DNA of 64,000 nucleotides, taken from contig CAVRYY010000001.1 in NCBI GenBank assembly GCA_963725655.1, positions 558,001-622,000 of the forward strand, written 5' to 3'. The notes below the pieces were generated by a model. The model saw only the letters and a program-made list of their open reading frames with translations. It searched no databases and was not told the DNA's origin. The stretch is from CAVRXT01 sp963725655 (GTDB lineage Bacteria; Acidobacteriota; Terriglobia; Acidiferrales; UBA7541). Below, piece by piece: positions 43,690-52,853 of this stretch; position 1 is the first letter of the stretch; every line of letters begins with the position of its first letter. Both the position numbers and the translations under genes were made by a program.

Positions 43690-43953
43690 CTAAGACTTGC
43701 CGGGCTTCGCGCCCAATTTTGCGAGCTGTGCATCCAGGTCGGCGAGCGCGTGATTCAATTGTTCGGTGTATCGCTCGTTGTGTGAACCTTCGATCTGGCG
43801 CAAGACGCGTGAGCGCGAAAGAAGAAGCACGTCTCTTTGCCGGTTGATATCGAGCTCGGCGGGAGAACGTTGTCCCTTGGGGTTGTCTGGTTTCTCGGCT
43901 TCAGCGATTTCGATTTGTCCCTCTACCGCTTTGCTTTCCCACCCTCTGGCCAT
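43690..43953 (-). CDS. Small protein of unknown function, possibly leaderless mRNA
   Basis: This 87-aa protein begins MARGWESKAVEGQIEIAEAE and ends with two helices (LLLSRSRVLRQIEGSHNERY, TEQLNHALADLDAQLAKLG) that could form a hairpin or coiled coil. A perfect TATAAT sits only 6 bases before this ATG, so transcription would start at or next to it. That argues for the start at 43953 and against the upstream in-frame extension to 44019. It is soluble and charged, with no known function. Confidence 0.65.
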   Translation of the reverse strand: MARGWESKAVEGQIEIAEAEKPDNPKGQRSPAELDINRQRDVLLLSRSRVLRQIEGSHNERYTEQLNHALADLDAQLAKLGAKPGKS

Positions 43954-43959
43954 ATTCGC

Positions 43960-43965
43960 ATTATA
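43960..43965 (-). promoter_or_regulatory. TATAAT -10 box directly before a start codon
   Basis: On the minus strand TATAAT occupies 43965-43960 and the ATG is at 43953. The -35 region (TTCGCG at 17 bases) is weak. The geometry predicts a leaderless transcript. Confidence 0.45.
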
Positions 43966-44091
43966 GCGTCGGAGCGTCAGACGCGAACCAAGAACTGTAA
44001 AAAATGTCCGAAAGAGCAAATGGGCGTTTTTTACCCGTCTGACGGGCGCTTGGCCGGGCCGGCGGGCGCCAGCGGTTGGTTGCCGCGGGCG

Positions 44092-45393
44092 CTAGGGCGC
44101 CACGTTCTTGAAGACTACGCCCTCTTTCATTACAAATTTCACCCGTTCGAGTTCGGTGATGTCAGAGAGCGGATCGCCGGAAACCGCCACAATATCGGCG
44201 AACTTTCCCGGTTCGATTCCGCCCAGGCGATCGCTCCAACCGAGCATTTCCGCGGCTTCCGATGTTGCGGTGCGAATAGCCTGCATCGGCGTCATGCCAT
44301 AGTCCACGTAATAGTGGAATTCGCGCGCCTGATTAATGTCGGTCCAGGCGAAACCTCCCACGTCGGTGCCGAAAACAATTCTCACTTTCTTCTGCAAGCC
44401 CTTAGCGAACGCGGCACGCTCGGCTTCCACCATGCGTCCCCAATTGCCGCCGCGGCCGGGAGCGACCGCTGCGCCTACGGTGATGGTGGGCACCCAGTAG
44501 ACGCCTTTCTTGACGGTTTCATCGAGCAGCGCGTCAGTGTAGCCGTCGCCGTGTTCGATCGAATCGACGCCGGCGCGCAACGCCGCGGCGATTCCGTCCG
44601 ATCCGACGCTGTGCGCGGCCACTGGATGCCCCAGGCGGTGTGCCTCCTCCACGATCATGTGTGCTTCATCGTCCGCGAAATTCACCTGGCTGTGCAGCAC
44701 GCCATCGTCGGTGAAATGATACCCGTGGTCCGAATAATATTTGATCCAGTCGGCGCCGCGGCTGATCTGCTCGCGGACCGCCAGCCGCGCGCCCTCCACT
44801 CCATCCACGATTTGCACGCCATGCGGCAAATTGAGTTCCCACGAATATCCGAGCAGGGGATACATCCCGGTGGGCGCCATCGCGCGGGTGGACGCGAAAA
44901 TTCGCGGGCCGGGCACCACCCCGCGGGCGATCGCGTTCTTTAGATCGACGTCGGCATACATCGCGCCTTCCGTTTCCAGGTCACGGATGGTGGTGAATCC
45001 GTGATCGAGCGCGATGCGCGCATTGCGTGTGGCCAGAATCGCGCGGTAGGCCGTGGATTCCTTGAGGATCTGTTCGGCGTAATCCGCCTCGGTGACGTCA
45101 CCCTGCAGAAGAACGTGGGTATGCGCGTCGATGAGCCCGGGCAAAACGGTGTAGCTGGAAAGATCGATGAACGCGTCGCCTGCGGGTTTTTCGCCGCCGC
45201 TCGTTACCGAAATTATTTTGTCGCCTTCGATAACGATCCACGCGTTGGGAATCACCTGCCCGGCTTTCGGCTGGATGAGTTTTCCGGCGTGGACTACGGT
45301 GCGCTTGGCAGATTGCGCGCCCCCCGTAAGCGTCCATCCGGTGAGGGAAAAAACTGCCGCTGCGAAAATCAGGATGCGTCGCATCATGGGCAT
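44092..45393 (-). CDS. Exported amidohydrolase (Xaa-Pro dipeptidase/imidazolonepropionase-like)
   Basis: This 433-aa metal-dependent hydrolase has a signal peptide (MRRILIFAAAVFSLTGW, cleavage near GGAQS). The metal ligands are His-x-His in DAHTHVLLQG, a likely carboxylated Lys in DWIKYYSDHG, His in VAAHSVGSDG, His in SIEHGDGYTD and Asp in IVFGTDVGG. This is the order seen in the prolidase-like branch of the amidohydrolase superfamily. It probably cleaves dipeptides or cyclic amides in the periplasm. The start uses MPMMRR, with GGAGATG just upstream. It stands alone between the small 87-aa gene and the aminotransferase. Confidence 0.88.
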   Translation of the reverse strand: MPMMRRILIFAAAVFSLTGWTLTGGAQSAKRTVVHAGKLIQPKAGQVIPNAWIVIEGDKIISVTSGGEKPAGDAFIDLSSYTVLPGLIDAHTHVLLQGDVTEADYAEQILKESTAYRAILATRNARIALDHGFTTIRDLETEGAMYADVDLKNAIARGVVPGPRIFASTRAMAPTGMYPLLGYSWELNLPHGVQIVDGVEGARLAVREQISRGADWIKYYSDHGYHFTDDGVLHSQVNFADDEAHMIVEEAHRLGHPVAAHSVGSDGIAAALRAGVDSIEHGDGYTDALLDETVKKGVYWVPTITVGAAVAPGRGGNWGRMVEAERAAFAKGLQKKVRIVFGTDVGGFAWTDINQAREFHYYVDYGMTPMQAIRTATSEAAEMLGWSDRLGGIEPGKFADIVAVSGDPLSDITELERVKFVMKEGVVFKNVAP

Positions 45394-45486
45394 CTCCTTC
45401 TGCTGCCCCGGAGCGGTGCGAACGTCGCCACGTCGCTCGTTGCCGCGCCGGTGTGGTGGCGTGCGATGGGCCGCGCCGAGCCCCTG

Positions 45487-46608
45487 TTACGCGAGCACGG
45501 CGCGCGACAGTACTTGATCCACCCGTTCCAGTGCGCGTTCAATCGTGGGCGGGTGCCCGCCGTAGCCGATACGGAAGTACGATTTCATGCCGGTCTGCTC
45601 GCCCGGCACGATCAGCACTCCGTGACGCGCGCGCAATTCTTCCGCCATGTTGTTGGTGTCCGCTCCCCCGCGAATCCCAAACCATGCAATGGCGCCCGCT
45701 TTGGGAGGAACGTGCGAAAGGTCGCCCAGGTGTTTCTTGGCCCAAGCTTTGATGATCGGATAGTTGGCGCGCAGGATGCCGCGCGTGCGCTCGTAAATGC
45801 GTTCGCGGCGGACGGGCTCAAGGGCGTAGGAAGCCAGGCGGTCGGCCAGCATAGTGGGCGCCATGCTCGCGTAATCGTGGTAGCTCCACAGTTGTTCGGT
45901 CATGCGCGGCGGAGCGATCACCCAGCCGGTGCGCAGTCCGGGCAAGCCGAACGCTTTGGAAAGTCCGCCGGTCGCTAGCACGCGGTCGTAGCGGCCCCAG
46001 AAAGTAGGGGTCCGGACGCCGTCGAGCTCCGCGCCGGTGTAAATCTCGTCGCAAACGATCCACGCGCCTACGCGCGAAGCGGCGGCGGCCACCGCGTCCA
46101 TTGCGGCCTCGCTCAGAACTGCGCCGGTGGGGTTGTTGGGATTGCACATGGCGATGAAACGAGTCTTGGGCGTCACTAGATGTGCCAAATCGTCCAGGTC
46201 CGGTTGCCACTGCAGTTCCTCGCGCAGCCACAGCGGTTTCACGGTGGCGCCAAAGGATTGCGCTAATGCCGAAATCTGCAAATAGTTGGGCTGGCAGAAC
46301 ACCACTTCGTCGCCGGGCTCCACCAGTGACCAGGTACTTAGAAAATTGGCTTCCGCGCCTCCGGTAGTCACCAGGACGTTTTCAGCCCGCGCGCCTGGAT
46401 ACAATAGCGCGACGCGCGCGCGAAGCTCCTCGCTTCCGTTGGTTTGCGGGTAGCCCAGCCGGAGATTCAGAATTTTTTCCAGCGCTGCCGGATCGTCCAC
46501 CAGTTCGTGGACGGTGAGCGGTTCGACGCCGCTCTCGGAGATGTTCAACTCAACTTTGTTTTCCCAGACCGATTGCCAGCGTTCCAGCTCGAAGGGCTGA
46601 ATCTTCAA
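45487..46608 (-). CDS. PLP-dependent aminotransferase, class I/II
   Basis: This 373-aa fold-type I aminotransferase has the PLP-lysine in TGGLSKAFGLPGLRTGW, the cofactor strand in VTTGGAEANFLSTW and MCNPNNPTGAVLSEAA, and WIVCDEIYTGAEL for the aspartate contact. The carboxylate-binding Arg lies in MKSYFRIGYGG. The start is MKIQPFELERW. This subgroup is annotated variously as aspartate-type or broad aminotransferase, and the substrate cannot be read from sequence. AGGTGAAGG precedes the ATG. It sits between the amidohydrolase and sucA, same strand, separated by 93 and 199 bases. Confidence 0.9.
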   Translation of the reverse strand: MKIQPFELERWQSVWENKVELNISESGVEPLTVHELVDDPAALEKILNLRLGYPQTNGSEELRARVALLYPGARAENVLVTTGGAEANFLSTWSLVEPGDEVVFCQPNYLQISALAQSFGATVKPLWLREELQWQPDLDDLAHLVTPKTRFIAMCNPNNPTGAVLSEAAMDAVAAAASRVGAWIVCDEIYTGAELDGVRTPTFWGRYDRVLATGGLSKAFGLPGLRTGWVIAPPRMTEQLWSYHDYASMAPTMLADRLASYALEPVRRERIYERTRGILRANYPIIKAWAKKHLGDLSHVPPKAGAIAWFGIRGGADTNNMAEELRARHGVLIVPGEQTGMKSYFRIGYGGHPPTIERALERVDQVLSRAVLA

Positions 46609-46807
46609 ACCTTCACCTCGTAGGACAATATATTTTCGCGGATGCCGAAAGCATTAGAGCCTAACGCGGCGAATTTCGAAAGAAAAATTCAGCGCAGCGG
46701 GAAAAGGCAGGATCCACGCGGGAGTTCGCCCGCGGGACCTCTTGGGCTAGTGGGAGTTTCTGAAACAGCGGGAGCTGCAAGATTCGCTGTTACGAACGCG
46801 GTGTCGG

Positions 46808-49285
46808 TCAGTCGGGAACTGCGAACGCCAGCGCCACCAGTGTCTTTTGTTCCACTTCATGGGCTTTCCCGGACCCAGTTGCGGGGCTGGCGCTTGCCGA
46901 ACGTTTCACCGAACGCACTGGTTTGCCGCGGGCGACCCGTTCCAGGCGTGGCAGCAGGTATGCCAGCGCGCCTTGATTCTTGGGTTCCTCTTGCACCCAT
47001 ACGATTTCGCGCGCCGATGGATGGCGGTCAATTTCCGCTGCGAGGTCGGGCGCCGGGAACGGATAAAATTGTTCGAGAAACACGATCGCGGTCGAAGCGT
47101 CCTTGCGGCGCTTTCGTTCAGCGACCAGTTCGTGGCCAATTTTTCCGCTGCACAGCAGGATACGGGTGGCTTGCGGCACGCTAGCGTCCGGGATCACTTT
47201 GAGAAAGTGAGGCTCGGAAAGATCCGCGAGGGAAGAGGATGCCGCCGGATTCCGCAGCATACTCTTGGGCGTAAATACGATTAGAGGTTTGCGCCATGCC
47301 TGTAGGGCTTGCCGCCGCAGTAGATGAAAATATTGCGCGGCGGTGGAGGGCTGGCAGGTCTGAATGTTGTCGCGTGCCGAGAGTTGCAGGAAGCGTTCGA
47401 TGCGCGCGCTGGAGTGCTCGGGTCCCTGGCCTTCATAGCCGTGCGGCAGGAGCAACGTCACCCCAGAAAGCAGATTCCATTTGTCTTCGCCCGCCGCAAT
47501 GAACTGATCGATGATGATCTGCGCGCCATTCGCGAAATCGCCGAACTGCGCTTCCCACAGCACCAACGCCTCCGGATAGTCGCGGCTGAAACCGTATTCG
47601 AAGCCCAGCACAGACGCTTCGGAGAGCGGCGAATTCCACACTTCGAACCGCGCCTGCCCCGCTGACACGTTTTGCAGCGGAATAAACTTCGTCTCCGTCT
47701 CGGTGTCGATCAAGGCGGCGTGGCGCTGGTTAAAGGTGCCGCGCTGGGAATCCTGTCCGCTAAGCCGTACCGGCGTTCCTTGGCGCAGCAGGGAACCGAA
47801 CGCCAGCGCTTCGGCCATGCCGAAATCGATGGCCCGCTTGCCGCGCCCCATCTCCGAGCGCTGCTCGAGCAGCTTTTTCACCTTGGGATGAATGTGGAAG
47901 CCAGACGGATAGCTGGTGATGGCTTCGGTGACCGCGGCAACTTCTTCGGGCGTCACGCCTGTATTCACAGCGATCGAAGGATCGTAGAGGCCGCCGCGAT
48001 ACGCGTCCCAATAGGGCGGCAGAGTGCGCATCACCGGACTCTTCTCGAGTTCCTCGGCCTGCTTTTGCGCGGCGTCCAACTCCTGGCGGACGCGCTCAAC
48101 GAGCGGCGCTGCATCCACGCCAAGTTTTCCAGCATAAATCTGCCAGACCGGCGCATGCGCCTGAATCTTGCGGTAGCGGATGGGCTGGGTGATGGTCGGG
48201 TCGTCCACTTCGCTGTGGCCATGCTTGCGGTAGCCAATCAAGTCGATGACTACGGCGCTCGAGAATTCGTTGCGGTATTCGAGGGCCATACGCCCGACCC
48301 GCGCCACCGCTTCGGGATCCTCGGCGTTCACATGGAATATCGGAATGGGCAGGCGCTTGGCGAGATCGGACGAAAAACGCGTAGAGCTGTATTCGCGCGG
48401 GACGGTGGTGAATCCGATCAGGTTATTCACGATGATATGCAGCGAGCCGCCCACACGGAAGCCCTCGACTTCTGCGAAATTCAGGGTTTCCGCCCAGATT
48501 CCCTGGCCGGCGAACGAGGCATCGCCGTGCATCAGTATGGGAACCACGCGGTGATTTTCCGGCTCGCCCATGCGGGTTTGCTTGGCGCGCACCCGGCCCA
48601 TAGCGACCGGATCAACCGCGTCGAGGTGGCTGGGATTCGAAACCAGGTGGATACCGATCGAGCGTCCGGATGCCGTCGCGTAGCTGCCGGTTGCGCCCTG
48701 GTGATACTTCACGTCGCCGCTTCCCAGCACGCTGCGGGGATTCACATCTTCGAAGCGCGCGAAGATTTCTTCGGCGGGGCGCGACGCTACGTGATGCATC
48801 ACGTTCAGCCGGCCGCGGTGGCTCATCGCCATAACCGCCTGTTCGGCATCTTGCCCGACGGCGGAGTCCAGAATCGCGTCGAGCAATGGAATCAGGGAAG
48901 CATTCCCCTCCAGGGAATATCGCTTGGTGCCCAGGTAGCGGGTTTGCAGCACCTGTTCGAAAATTTCCGCGCGCACCAGCAATTCGAGAATTCGCGCTGA
49001 ATCGGCCGTGGCGGGCTCGGTCTCCATTCGCTCTTGAATCCATTGGCGGCGGCGCGGATCGGTGATGTGCATGAACTCGACGCCGATGGTGCCGCAATAG
49101 TATTGGCGCGCGGCGTTCGCGGCTTCGTTGCGGACATCGAGTTCGACAAGTGGTTCGGGGGTTAAATCGCCCAGTGGATCGAGATCCGCCTGAAGATAGC
49201 CCCAGCGGCGGAAGGTATCGAAAATTGGATCGCGTTTGTTGCGGGCGGAAGCGGCGGGCGCAACGGTTGTCAGGGTCCGGCTCAT
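46808..49285 (-). CDS. sucA: 2-oxoglutarate dehydrogenase E1 component
   Basis: This 825-aa thiamine-diphosphate enzyme of the TCA cycle decarboxylates 2-oxoglutarate and passes the succinyl group to E2. TPP- and metal-binding segments are HRGRLNVMHH, ILMHGDASFAGQG, VNNLIGFTT and YRKHGHSEVDDP. The transketolase-like part contains LLPHGYEGQGPEHSSARIE. The ATG at 49285 (MSRTLTTVAPAAS) is chosen because family homology begins here and GGACGGAT lies upstream. A frame 50 residues longer exists but looks unrelated. The short N-terminus lacks the long E. coli-type extension. E2 (sucB) is not in the window. Confidence 0.95.
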   Translation of the reverse strand: MSRTLTTVAPAASARNKRDPIFDTFRRWGYLQADLDPLGDLTPEPLVELDVRNEAANAARQYYCGTIGVEFMHITDPRRRQWIQERMETEPATADSARILELLVRAEIFEQVLQTRYLGTKRYSLEGNASLIPLLDAILDSAVGQDAEQAVMAMSHRGRLNVMHHVASRPAEEIFARFEDVNPRSVLGSGDVKYHQGATGSYATASGRSIGIHLVSNPSHLDAVDPVAMGRVRAKQTRMGEPENHRVVPILMHGDASFAGQGIWAETLNFAEVEGFRVGGSLHIIVNNLIGFTTVPREYSSTRFSSDLAKRLPIPIFHVNAEDPEAVARVGRMALEYRNEFSSAVVIDLIGYRKHGHSEVDDPTITQPIRYRKIQAHAPVWQIYAGKLGVDAAPLVERVRQELDAAQKQAEELEKSPVMRTLPPYWDAYRGGLYDPSIAVNTGVTPEEVAAVTEAITSYPSGFHIHPKVKKLLEQRSEMGRGKRAIDFGMAEALAFGSLLRQGTPVRLSGQDSQRGTFNQRHAALIDTETETKFIPLQNVSAGQARFEVWNSPLSEASVLGFEYGFSRDYPEALVLWEAQFGDFANGAQIIIDQFIAAGEDKWNLLSGVTLLLPHGYEGQGPEHSSARIERFLQLSARDNIQTCQPSTAAQYFHLLRRQALQAWRKPLIVFTPKSMLRNPAASSSLADLSEPHFLKVIPDASVPQATRILLCSGKIGHELVAERKRRKDASTAIVFLEQFYPFPAPDLAAEIDRHPSAREIVWVQEEPKNQGALAYLLPRLERVARGKPVRSVKRSASASPATGSGKAHEVEQKTLVALAFAVPD

Positions 49286-49473
49286 ATCAGTAATCCGTCC
49301 TTGAATTGAACTTCCATTATAAGCGATTGGGAATTTTCGTTCAGCATTGCCGCGCGCTGTTTTCCAGTTTGCACCGGCCGGCGCGAACCAAGCGTGCGGG
49401 TATGGGATGGGCCGGATGGGGTCGGATGGCGGCAAGGGCGCAACCCGGCGTGGCGCTCATTTCGAAGCAAACT

Positions 49474-49968
49474 TCAAGACTTTGGCCAATTACCCAGCAG
49501 GCGCCGTACCAGGATCACTTGCCCGATGTGGTAAGCGTTGTGGTCGGCGAGCAAAAGCGCTTCGCGCAGAATGGTCTGCCCGGTGCCATGGGGAATCTTT
49601 GCGGTCAAATCGGCCTTTGGGTTCGCGATTAGCTTCTGCATGGCGGCAGCGTCGGCGTCGAACTTGCGCAGGCAGGCTTTCCACTCCCGGTCGCTGGGAG
49701 TCTTGCCGCTCGCAGGCCAATAGCCGGACGGCCAGTCCGGCGAAACGTGTTTGGCGTCGCGTGAAAATTCCAGGATGTCCCACTGGGCGATGCGCATGTG
49801 ATCCACCAGGTCCCAGACCGAGTAAGGCGAGCCTTCCGGGCGCACGCCGCGCAGCTTAGCCGGCAGCCCGGTGAGTGCTTGTTTCCAGCCCGCGTGGGCT
49901 TCGTTGGCGGTGAGTAGTTTTGTGAGATGTTGGCGAAGAATTTTATCGTTCACGTTGGGCGGCCTCAT
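49474..49968 (-). CDS. DinB family protein
   Basis: This 164-aa four-helix-bundle protein has the three metal-binding histidines of the DinB/YfiT group: His in WDLVDHMRIAQWD and the pair in LLLADHNAYHIGQVI. Members are metal-dependent hydrolases or thiol-transferases, many without a known substrate. The N-terminus MRPPNVNDKILRQHLTKLL begins with the first helix. It is transcribed alone. The 49969-50310 gap upstream of it contains a hairpin element. Confidence 0.88.
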   Translation of the reverse strand: MRPPNVNDKILRQHLTKLLTANEAHAGWKQALTGLPAKLRGVRPEGSPYSVWDLVDHMRIAQWDILEFSRDAKHVSPDWPSGYWPASGKTPSDREWKACLRKFDADAAAMQKLIANPKADLTAKIPHGTGQTILREALLLADHNAYHIGQVILVRRLLGNWPKS

Positions 49969-50240
49969 TTGGTTGATATGGGTCCCTTCGATTTTAGCAG
50001 AGGACGGCTCGAGAACGGGGTTTTCGGGATGCGCCCGACTGCCGATTGATGCTCGAATTCAGGGGCTGGCCGAATGCAGTAGGGACCCGGTAGAGGCGAG
50101 TGCCGTCCCGGACGAATGGGAATGACGAAGGCCGCTCGGCGGCGTAGCGGGGAACGGTCTCTAGAATTGGTTTGGCGGACTTCGATTAACGCCAGGTCTA
50201 GTGCGAATAGCGCCCACGTCGAAAAAGACGAGGTTGGAAA

Positions 50241-50291
50241 GGGCTGTATTGCAGAGTGAAACGTTTCAACAGCTAACCCACCCTACAGCCC
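50241..50291. repeat. Nested inverted-repeat element with a LacI-type core palindrome
   Basis: GGGCTGTA (50241-50248) pairs with TACAGCCC (50284-50291) around a central perfect palindrome TGAAACGTTTCA (50257-50268). The core resembles LacI/GalR operators, and the outer arms could fold as a small mobile-repeat hairpin. It lies in the 342-bp gap 49969-50310, which has no gene. Confidence 0.5.
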
Positions 50292-50310
50292 TCCGCCATC
50301 CCGCCGGTTT

Positions 50311-50622
50311 TTATGCCGACGCGCCGGTGGCGCCGATGGAACGCCGTTGTTGAAAGCACTCGCGGCAATACACCGGCCGCCCCTGTGTTGGCTTAAACGG
50401 GACGGTTGTTTCCTTGCCGCATTGCGAGCAAACGGTTCGGGTTTCCACCCGCTGAACGCCTCCCACGGGGCCGGGCCCTTGCGCCCGGGAGGCTTTGCAT
50501 GATTTACAACGCTTCGGTTCGTTCTTAAAGCCTTTGTCGGCGAAAAACATCTGTTCGCCGGCGGTAAAAACAAATTCTGAACCGCACTCCGTACACTTCA
50601 GGACCTTATCGTGATATTCCAT
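50311..50622 (-). CDS. Zinc-ribbon protein with four CxxC motifs
   Basis: This 103-aa protein starts MEYHDKVLKCTECGSEF at 50622, just after GGAGCC. It has four cysteine pairs: Cys10/13, Cys39/42 (CKSC), Cys65/68 (CSQC) and Cys86/89 (CREC). They would form two treble-clef or zinc-ribbon modules. The N-terminal module (KCTECGSEFVFTAGEQMFFADKG) is common in small bacterial proteins annotated as zinc-binding domain. It probably binds nucleic acid or acts as an assembly factor. It is near rpsU on the same strand. Confidence 0.85.
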   Translation of the reverse strand: MEYHDKVLKCTECGSEFVFTAGEQMFFADKGFKNEPKRCKSCKASRAQGPGPVGGVQRVETRTVCSQCGKETTVPFKPTQGRPVYCRECFQQRRSIGATGASA

Positions 50623-50717
50623 TGTTGGCTCCGTGGGCCTGTGAGAGGGACAGGACTTCACAGAGATCGGAAACAAAACCAACTGAGAAGAAGAAGTTCT
50701 CTGGAGACAAACACAAT

Positions 50718-50758
50718 GCCCGGCCGGGCCAAACCCGGTATGAATGGCCCGGCGGGCG
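50718..50758 (-). terminator. Terminator downstream of rpsU
   Basis: On the minus strand GCCCGCCGGGCC and GGCCCGGCCGGGC form a strong GC hairpin with a bulge. It begins 6 bases past the rpsU stop. A T-rich stretch (ATTGTGTTTG) follows. Confidence 0.5.
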
Positions 50759-50764
50759 TGTCAC

Positions 50765-50962
50765 CTAGTCTTGCTCCCGCCTTTGTTTCTTGCGGAGTCT
50801 CTTACGCGAGAGTGCTTCCTTAGCGCGGCGCCTCTCCCCGGGTTTCATGTAGTAACTGTGCTTTTTGATTTCCTTGATGATGTCTTCCGATTGCACCTTA
50901 CGTTTGAAACGCCGGAGAGCGTTCTCTAAGGATTCACCTTCCTGAATGACAACTTCGGCCAC
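50765..50962 (-). CDS. rpsU: 30S ribosomal protein S21
   Basis: This 65-aa small-subunit protein begins VAEVVIQEGESLENALRRFK from a GTG at 50962. GGAGGTGAT, a near-perfect anti-16S match, is 6 bases upstream. The basic C-terminal helix (KPGERRRAKEALSRKRLRKK) is typical. S21 helps initiation at the mRNA-rRNA contact. It has its own promoter and terminator in the window. Confidence 0.95.
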   Translation of the reverse strand: MAEVVIQEGESLENALRRFKRKVQSEDIIKEIKKHSYYMKPGERRRAKEALSRKRLRKKQRREQD

Positions 50963-51056
50963 GCGTAATCACCTCCGTCCCTGGCTCAATTTATAACTGC
51001 CGAAAAGGGTGTTGTAAGTGTAGCTGTTTTCACACCCCTACGGCAATTGCCTGTAC

Positions 51057-51085
51057 CTTCTATCGGAGCGGGGTCTTGAAGTCAA
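51057..51085 (-). promoter_or_regulatory. Promoter for rpsU
   Basis: On the minus strand TTGACT (51085-51080) and TAGAAG (51062-51057) are 17 bases apart, upstream of the GTG at 50962. The surrounding 51,090-51,150 is A/T-rich compared with the rest of the window. Confidence 0.5.
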
Positions 51086-51367
51086 GCACTTTATTTACTG
51101 ATTATTATGATACGCAGTGGTTGAGTAATTGTTTAGTTAATGGTGAAAAGGCGCGCGGAAATGGCTTCGCTGGCTGCTCCGGCGCGGTGCGATTGCCGCG
51201 CTGTCCGAGCGTGGGCTCGGGTCCGGCCGCGCCCGGCGAAGAGCGTTACCATAAGAACGTGGCCAAGCGGCCATCGCGGGTAGATGCGCCCGCGCGTCGC
51301 GGCGCTCCGTCGATCCATCTGGCCGCGATTCGCGGGCGTGGTAGTGGTAATGGATTCACTCCACCTT

Positions 51368-51376
51368 TGCTAGAAT
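51368..51376 (+). promoter_or_regulatory. Extended -10 promoter candidate for glgC
   Basis: TGCTAGAAT gives an extended -10 (TGn plus TAGAAT, 51371-51376). The leader to the glgC ATG would be about 120 nt. The rest of 51,090-51,500 holds no gene I can support. Confidence 0.35.
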
Positions 51377-51502
51377 GGAAACGCTTTCGCCACGGTGGAA
51401 GACTTGCTTCTGCTCGCCCGGGGCGCTGCTCGGCGGGGAAGTGTTAGCGGCGGAGCGCCAGTCCGATGCCGGATATACGGACGGCTCAAGGGGAATCCGA
51501 TC

Positions 51503-52735
51503 ATGTCCAGCATGAAGAATGCGATCGGCGTGCTGATGGCGGGCGGGCAGGGAGAACGGCTGTGGCCGCTGACGCGGGATCGCGCCAAGCCGGCGGTGCC
51601 CTTCGGCGGGCTGTACCGGATTATCGACATCACCCTGTCGAACTGCTTGAACAGCGATCTGCGCCGGGTGTTCGTCTTGACCCAGTACAAGGCGCTGAGC
51701 CTGAACCGGCACATCCGGCGAGGCTGGTCGGTGCTGATGGCCCACGATGAATACATCGAAGTGCTGCCGCCCCAGATGCGCGTCTCCACCCATTGGTATC
51801 AGGGCACCGCGGATGCCGTCTACCAGAACATTTACTCGATCGGCAGCGAGCAATCGAACTTCGTTTTCATTCTCTCCGGCGATCACATCTACAAAATGAA
51901 TTACCAGCACATGCTGCAGCAGCACGTCGACTCGGGCGCGGAAGTGACGGTCGCGACCATCGAGACCGATGCGGCCTCTGCCGCCGGCCAGTTCGGAGTG
52001 ATCGAAACCGACAAACAGTGGCGCATCGTGGGCTTCGAGGAGAAGCCGAAAAACCCCAAGCGCTCGCTATTTCGGCCGAACATGGTGAATGCCTCGATGG
52101 GCGTGTATTTGTTCAATACGTCGCTGCTGGTTCCGATCCTGATCGCTGACGCCGAGGATCCGAAATCGTCCCACGATTTCGGGCACGACATTTTGCCGAA
52201 AGCGATCGAGAAGCACCGCGTGTACGCGCACAATTTTCGCGACGAGAACAAGAAGGAAATGGCCTATTGGCGCGACGTTGGAACGCTCGAGGCCTATCAC
52301 GAAGCGAATATGGACCTCGTGGCGGTGAGCCCGATTTTCAATCTGTACGATAAAAGCTGGCCGCTGCATACCTGGCAGCAGCAATATCCGCCGGCGAAAT
52401 TCGTATTCGCGGACTCCGATCGCCAGGGAGCGGCATTCGATTCGATCGTTGCCGGCGGCTCGATCCTTTCCGGCGGCCGCGTAACCGGTTCGGTGGTGGG
52501 CTACGACGTGCGGGTGAACAGCTACGCCGAGGTCGACGATTCGATCATCTTCAATCACGTGAACGTGGGCCGGCGTTGCCGGATCCGGCGAGCCATTATC
52601 GATCGCCACGTCAGCCTGCCGGAGGGGACGGTAATTGGCGAAGACATGGTTGCCGACCGATCGCGATATCACGTCACGGAAAAGGGCGTGGTGGTAGTGA
52701 CCCGCGAGGAATCAATGATCGAGGAGCCGGAGTAG
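51503..52735 (+). CDS. glgC: Glucose-1-phosphate adenylyltransferase
   Basis: This 410-aa enzyme makes ADP-glucose from ATP and glucose-1-phosphate for glycogen. The catalytic nucleotide-binding segment is LMAGGQGERLWPLTRDRAKP. Landmarks are GTADAVYQN, ILSGDHIYKMNY, FEEKP, MGVYLFN, and YWRDVGTLEAYHEANMDL. The C-terminal left-handed beta-helix shows VAGGSILSGGRVTGSVV. The ATG at 51503 follows AAGGGGAA; an upstream in-frame extension of 36 residues is not homologous. No other glg gene is visible in the window. Confidence 0.95.
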   Translation: MSSMKNAIGVLMAGGQGERLWPLTRDRAKPAVPFGGLYRIIDITLSNCLNSDLRRVFVLTQYKALSLNRHIRRGWSVLMAHDEYIEVLPPQMRVSTHWYQGTADAVYQNIYSIGSEQSNFVFILSGDHIYKMNYQHMLQQHVDSGAEVTVATIETDAASAAGQFGVIETDKQWRIVGFEEKPKNPKRSLFRPNMVNASMGVYLFNTSLLVPILIADAEDPKSSHDFGHDILPKAIEKHRVYAHNFRDENKKEMAYWRDVGTLEAYHEANMDLVAVSPIFNLYDKSWPLHTWQQQYPPAKFVFADSDRQGAAFDSIVAGGSILSGGRVTGSVVGYDVRVNSYAEVDDSIIFNHVNVGRRCRIRRAIIDRHVSLPEGTVIGEDMVADRSRYHVTEKGVVVVTREESMIEEPE

Positions 52736-52853
52736 AGGCGCTCGAATTTCTACGGTGGAAGGCGAAGGGATCATCCCACAGTCTTTTCAGTGAATGAGTG
52801 TCGATTCGCCTCGAAAGTCGATGCAATTCAAAATAAGGTTCGGGAGATGACTA

